From Prolixibacteraceae bacterium (lineage in GTDB: Bacteria > Bacteroidota > Bacteroidia > Bacteroidales > Prolixibacteraceae): DNA of 64,000 nt. The notes under the pieces were generated by a model. It searched no databases. It saw nothing but the letters and a program-made list of their open reading frames with translations, and was not told where the DNA came from. The stretch lies in the NCBI GenBank assembly GCA_019856515.1, contig CP082230.1, positions 1,178,001-1,242,000 of the forward strand, given 5' to 3'. Shown piece by piece: positions 61,333-64,000 of this stretch. Numbering within the stretch: the stretch's first letter is position 1; each line of letters opens with the position of its first letter. Both the position numbers and the translations under genes were made by a program.

Positions 61333-61656
61333 TTACAGTTTTGTATCCTCTAGATGAGGAGGTTGCCATAAAGCGGTTTCCCACTCTTCATAAGGAGGTT
61401 TAACAACATAATCTTCTTCCATATGAAATCGTATATATTGACAAGCTCTTTCTTGAGCATACCTTCCATTTATAACAACTCTATTATCATCTAACTCAAT
61501 TACATTTGCATAAATAGCAAAAACTTGTTCAATAACAGAAGGTTCTTCATCATACAATTCAATATAGTTTAAATGTGAAATATAATAATGAGACCCACTC
61601 GCCATAAAATATGCAAATGTTCGTAATGCACCACTAAATGATTCTCCCAATTTCAT
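61333..61656 (-). CDS. DUF7677-like small acidic protein
   Basis: 107 residues, acidic, no signal peptide. FSGALRTFAYFMASGSHYY at the start, then SVIEQVFAIYANVIELDD, QERACQYIRFHMEEDY and a final PYEEWETALWQPP. This order recalls DUF7677 proteins, small single-domain proteins often seen next to unrelated genes and thought of as orphan immunity-type proteins; that role is speculation. No toxin gene is adjacent. Confidence 0.6.
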   Translation of the reverse strand: MKLGESFSGALRTFAYFMASGSHYYISHLNYIELYDEEPSVIEQVFAIYANVIELDDNRVVINGRYAQERACQYIRFHMEEDYVVKPPYEEWETALWQPPHLEDTKL

Positions 61657-61916
61657 TTCTTTAATTTAATATATAACAAAAAGAGTACCAACCTTGCGTA
61701 CTGTCTGATTTATAGTAAAGGCTACAGTTGAATTTTGGGCGCTCCAATCCACCTCTAGATTCCCAGATCTTAGCTGACCTTATATCAGATTCTGTAGTGA
61801 GTCCTTCATATTCTCAGTCACTTCCAATATCCTAACCAATTACTATTGTTTTCTATTAATTCGAGACATATTAAGATGACACTTTGCTAGCTTAAATACA
61901 TGTCTAACACACTAAA
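61657..61916. other. Intergenic region upstream of the DUF7677-like gene
   Basis: About 260 bp between the small acidic protein and the terminator of the carboxyltransferase gene. No gene seen. Confidence 0.4.
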
Positions 61917-61944
61917 AAAGGGAACCTCATAAGAGATCCCCTTT
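61914..61944 (-). terminator. Intrinsic terminator of the OadA-type gene
   Basis: AAAGGGAACCTC (61917-61928) pairs with GAGATCCCCTTT (61933-61944) with one inner mismatch; a T-run follows on the minus strand (A's from 61914). Confidence 0.8.
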
Positions 61945-61968
61945 AATATTATCGGCAAAAGAAACCGA

Positions 61969-63873
61969 TTACTTGATTACAAACATAACATCTCCTTTTG
62001 AAACACTATCTCCAGATTCAACCTTGATCTCTTCGATAGTACCTGCAGCAGGTGCTGAAATATTATTCATCATTTTCATCGCTTCCAAAACAAGAACAGT
62101 CTCACCAGCTTCAACAGTATCACCTACTGATTTCTTAACCTCTGTGATCAATCCTGGAATTGGAGCAGTCATTGCGCCATCCGCAGACAACTCAACAACA
62201 TCTTCTTTTTTCTCTTTCTTCTTACGTTTTCCACCTTTTGCATTCGCATCGGCTACCTCAACAACGAATTTCTCGCCATCAACATAAACCTCAAGCTCAC
62301 GCATGTTCTCTGGCTTATCATCGCTTCCTTTGTCTGTCAACTTCCCGCTTAGTGCTTTTTCAACAAGCTCTGCATCGTGCTTAACATCTTCCATTGTGCG
62401 AGGCTTAACCTCAGCTGGAACCTCTTCCAAACCGTATTTCCACTTCAAGAAACGTTTTCCTGTCACAGGATAAAGTGCACACAACACCTCGTCATCAATA
62501 TCTTTTGCAAGATCTTTGAATTTATCCTTAACACCAGGCATTTCATCTTCTAGAATCGATCCTGGACGACACGTAATTGGCTCTTCTCCACGTGGATAAC
62601 CAGCCAATGCCTTCTTTTGAACCTCAGGGTTAATTGGCTTAGTCGTCTTACCATAAAGACCATAACATAGGTCTTTTACTTGCTCTGTAATAGAAGCATA
62701 CTCACCTTGCTCTTTATCAAACAATACATTATTTACCGTCTGAATACCTACAATCTGACTTGTTGGTGTTACCAATGGAATATCTCCTAAGTCCTTACGA
62801 ACTTTTGGTAATTGCTCAAATACATCATCAAGTTTATCAAGAGCATCCATTGCCTTCAACTGGTTAACCAAATTTGAAAGCATACCTCCTGGAGTCTGGT
62901 GCATGATAACATCTGTATCAATGATAGCATACTTTGGACTGTTATCCAAGTGACGATATTTAGGAATATACTCTTCCATCTTCTTTCCAATCTTAGAAAG
63001 TTGAGCAAGATCAAATCCTGTATCACGACTTGTTCCGTATAGAGATACTACTAGTGGCTCAATTGCTGCATGTGAAGTACGGTACGCATAAGGTGCCATA
63101 CATGTATCAACGATATCCACACCAGCTTCAATAGCCTTGAATATAGTCAAATCACCCATTCCTGATGTGAAGTGAGTATGAAGACTAATTGGAGTCTCTG
63201 ATATTTTCTTGATTTCACTAATCAAATTGTAAGCATCATAAGGTGCCATCAAACCTGCCATATCTTTCAAGCAGATTGAATCTACACCAAATGCATCCAA
63301 TTCTCTTACTTTACCCAAGTAATAATCCATGTTATATACATCACCACCTAGACGCTTCTCATTCAATGTGTAACACACTGTTCCTTGGAAATGCTTGCCG
63401 TTATCTTTAATAACTTGAGCAGCTGTTTCGAAGTTACGATAGTCATTCAATGCATCAAAACAACGGAAAATATCCATTCCATTATCGATCGCACGTTGAA
63501 CAAAAGCTCTAACTACATCATCAGCATAGTTACGGTAACCCACAACATTCTGACCACGTAATAACATTGAAAAAGGAGTCTTAGTAATGTGCTTCTTTAA
63601 AACACGAAGACGCTCCCATGGGTCTTCTCCTAAGAAACGGTGCATTGTATCAAAAGTGGCACCACCCCATGTTTCAATGGCGTTAAATCCTACTTCATCC
63701 AACATCTCTGCAACAGGGATCATATCTTCTGTACGTCCACGTGTTGCGAAAAGTGATTGGTGTCCATCTCTCAAAGAAACATCGTTTACTTTGATTGGAT
63801 TTGATGCTTTTGGACGATCTGCATCGTAATTCATTTGGGCCATATCAAGAACCCCATGTTTATCGAATTGCAT
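61969..63873 (-). CDS. oadA: Oxaloacetate decarboxylase alpha / pyruvate carboxylase subunit B-type protein
   Basis: 634 residues; ATG at 63873, with alternatives at codons 11 and 14. HMGL-like carboxyltransferase barrel with VNDVSLRDGHQSLFATR (metal and substrate Asp, about 28-44), ETWGGATFD, LLRGQNVVGY, ICLKDMAGLM with the likely carbamylated or metal-near Lys, and HTHFTSGMG with the metal His pair. The conserved PYC/OADA domain follows (about 330-470), then a Lys/Glu-rich linker and a biotinyl domain with VLEAMKMMN; Lys600 is the biotin site. It transfers CO2 between oxaloacetate/pyruvate and biotin. Partner subunits are not in the window. Confidence 0.93.
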   Translation of the reverse strand: MQFDKHGVLDMAQMNYDADRPKASNPIKVNDVSLRDGHQSLFATRGRTEDMIPVAEMLDEVGFNAIETWGGATFDTMHRFLGEDPWERLRVLKKHITKTPFSMLLRGQNVVGYRNYADDVVRAFVQRAIDNGMDIFRCFDALNDYRNFETAAQVIKDNGKHFQGTVCYTLNEKRLGGDVYNMDYYLGKVRELDAFGVDSICLKDMAGLMAPYDAYNLISEIKKISETPISLHTHFTSGMGDLTIFKAIEAGVDIVDTCMAPYAYRTSHAAIEPLVVSLYGTSRDTGFDLAQLSKIGKKMEEYIPKYRHLDNSPKYAIIDTDVIMHQTPGGMLSNLVNQLKAMDALDKLDDVFEQLPKVRKDLGDIPLVTPTSQIVGIQTVNNVLFDKEQGEYASITEQVKDLCYGLYGKTTKPINPEVQKKALAGYPRGEEPITCRPGSILEDEMPGVKDKFKDLAKDIDDEVLCALYPVTGKRFLKWKYGLEEVPAEVKPRTMEDVKHDAELVEKALSGKLTDKGSDDKPENMRELEVYVDGEKFVVEVADANAKGGKRKKKEKKEDVVELSADGAMTAPIPGLITEVKKSVGDTVEAGETVLVLEAMKMMNNISAPAAGTIEEIKVESGDSVSKGDVMFVIK

Positions 63874-63940
63874 ATCTTTTTATCTTATCTTAGAAATCGA
63901 GTAACTCGACTACGTAAATTTAAACTAAAATGGTTCGAGA

Positions 63941-64000
63941 TTAGGATACACGACCCGGTCGCAATAGGCGACCACGACGCTGTGTTAACTCTCTACCGTT
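63941..64000 (-). CDS. Possible C-terminus of an upstream gene, cut by the window edge
   Basis: The minus strand from 64000 reads NGRELTQRRGRLLRPGRVS and then a stop at 63941-63943; the other two frames have stops within this stretch. Only 19 residues are visible, so the protein cannot be identified and chance is possible. The sequence is more GC-rich than its surroundings. Confidence 0.3.
   Translation of the reverse strand, partial: NGRELTQRRGRLLRPGRVS

Overview
The window is a low-GC chromosomal segment from a member of the Bacteroidota, most likely a marine or anaerobic Marinilabiliales/Prolixibacteraceae-type bacterium. The evidence is gene content: SusC/SusD pairs with an ECF sigma and FecR anti-sigma factor, secreted proteins with C-terminal type IX secretion (T9SS) sorting domains, a glycoside hydrolase and sulfatase repertoire, and a biotin-dependent OadA-type carboxyltransferase. 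The species assignment is inference; no rRNA or marker gene is present. Most genes lie on the minus strand.

Layout. 1-908: DhaL/FakA-like protein, cut by the window edge. 1980-6681: minus-strand cluster with a formylglycine-type sulfatase, a GH29 alpha-L-fucosidase and two related secreted beta-sandwich proteins (one T9SS-sorted), which looks like part of a sulfated-fucan or fucosylated-glycan utilisation locus. 7299-8537: DUF4876-type surface lipoprotein. 8686-9699: an internally deleted group II intron sitting directly behind a transcription terminator. 9760-15693 and 43045-50478: two giant modular gingipain-like (C25) cysteine proteases with T9SS tails. 15896-24704: a cysteine-rich accessory region (MerT-like membrane protein, polyferredoxin, small unknown protein, Crp-family regulator, double-CC peptide, ArsP/SO_0444-type permease, SigZ-like sigma factor with a Cys-rich tail) that carries two insertion sequences, one IS66-family (ends and 8-bp target duplication defined here) and one IS1380-family. 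24869-36671: a complete polysaccharide utilisation locus (ECF sigma, FecR, SusC, SusD, GH2 beta-galactosidase, GH63-like hydrolase). 37216-41356: TetR regulator with two ABC half-exporters, followed by a nitroreductase-family gene. 42213-42887: DUF2293 protein. 50846-53026: GH89 alpha-N-acetylglucosaminidase. 53150-59751: tripartite RND efflux operon whose outer-membrane component is fused to a periplasmic-binding-like domain. 60194-61656: small bacterial PH-domain protein and a DUF7677-like protein. 61969-63873: oxaloacetate decarboxylase/pyruvate carboxylase alpha-type subunit.

How it works together. The secreted sulfatase, fucosidase, beta-galactosidase, GH63-like and GH89 enzymes with the SusC/D importer suggest degradation of complex sulfated, fucose- and galactose-containing glycans. 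T9SS-exported proteases would release glycans or peptides from glycoproteins. The central Cys-rich region is best read as a thiophilic metal or metalloid handling island; its substrate cannot be settled from sequence alone.

The most unusual items are the terminator-targeted, internally deleted group II intron, the Cys-rich island with a Cys-tailed sigma factor separated from its putative permease target by an IS, and the TolC-like protein carrying an extra N-terminal binding-protein domain.
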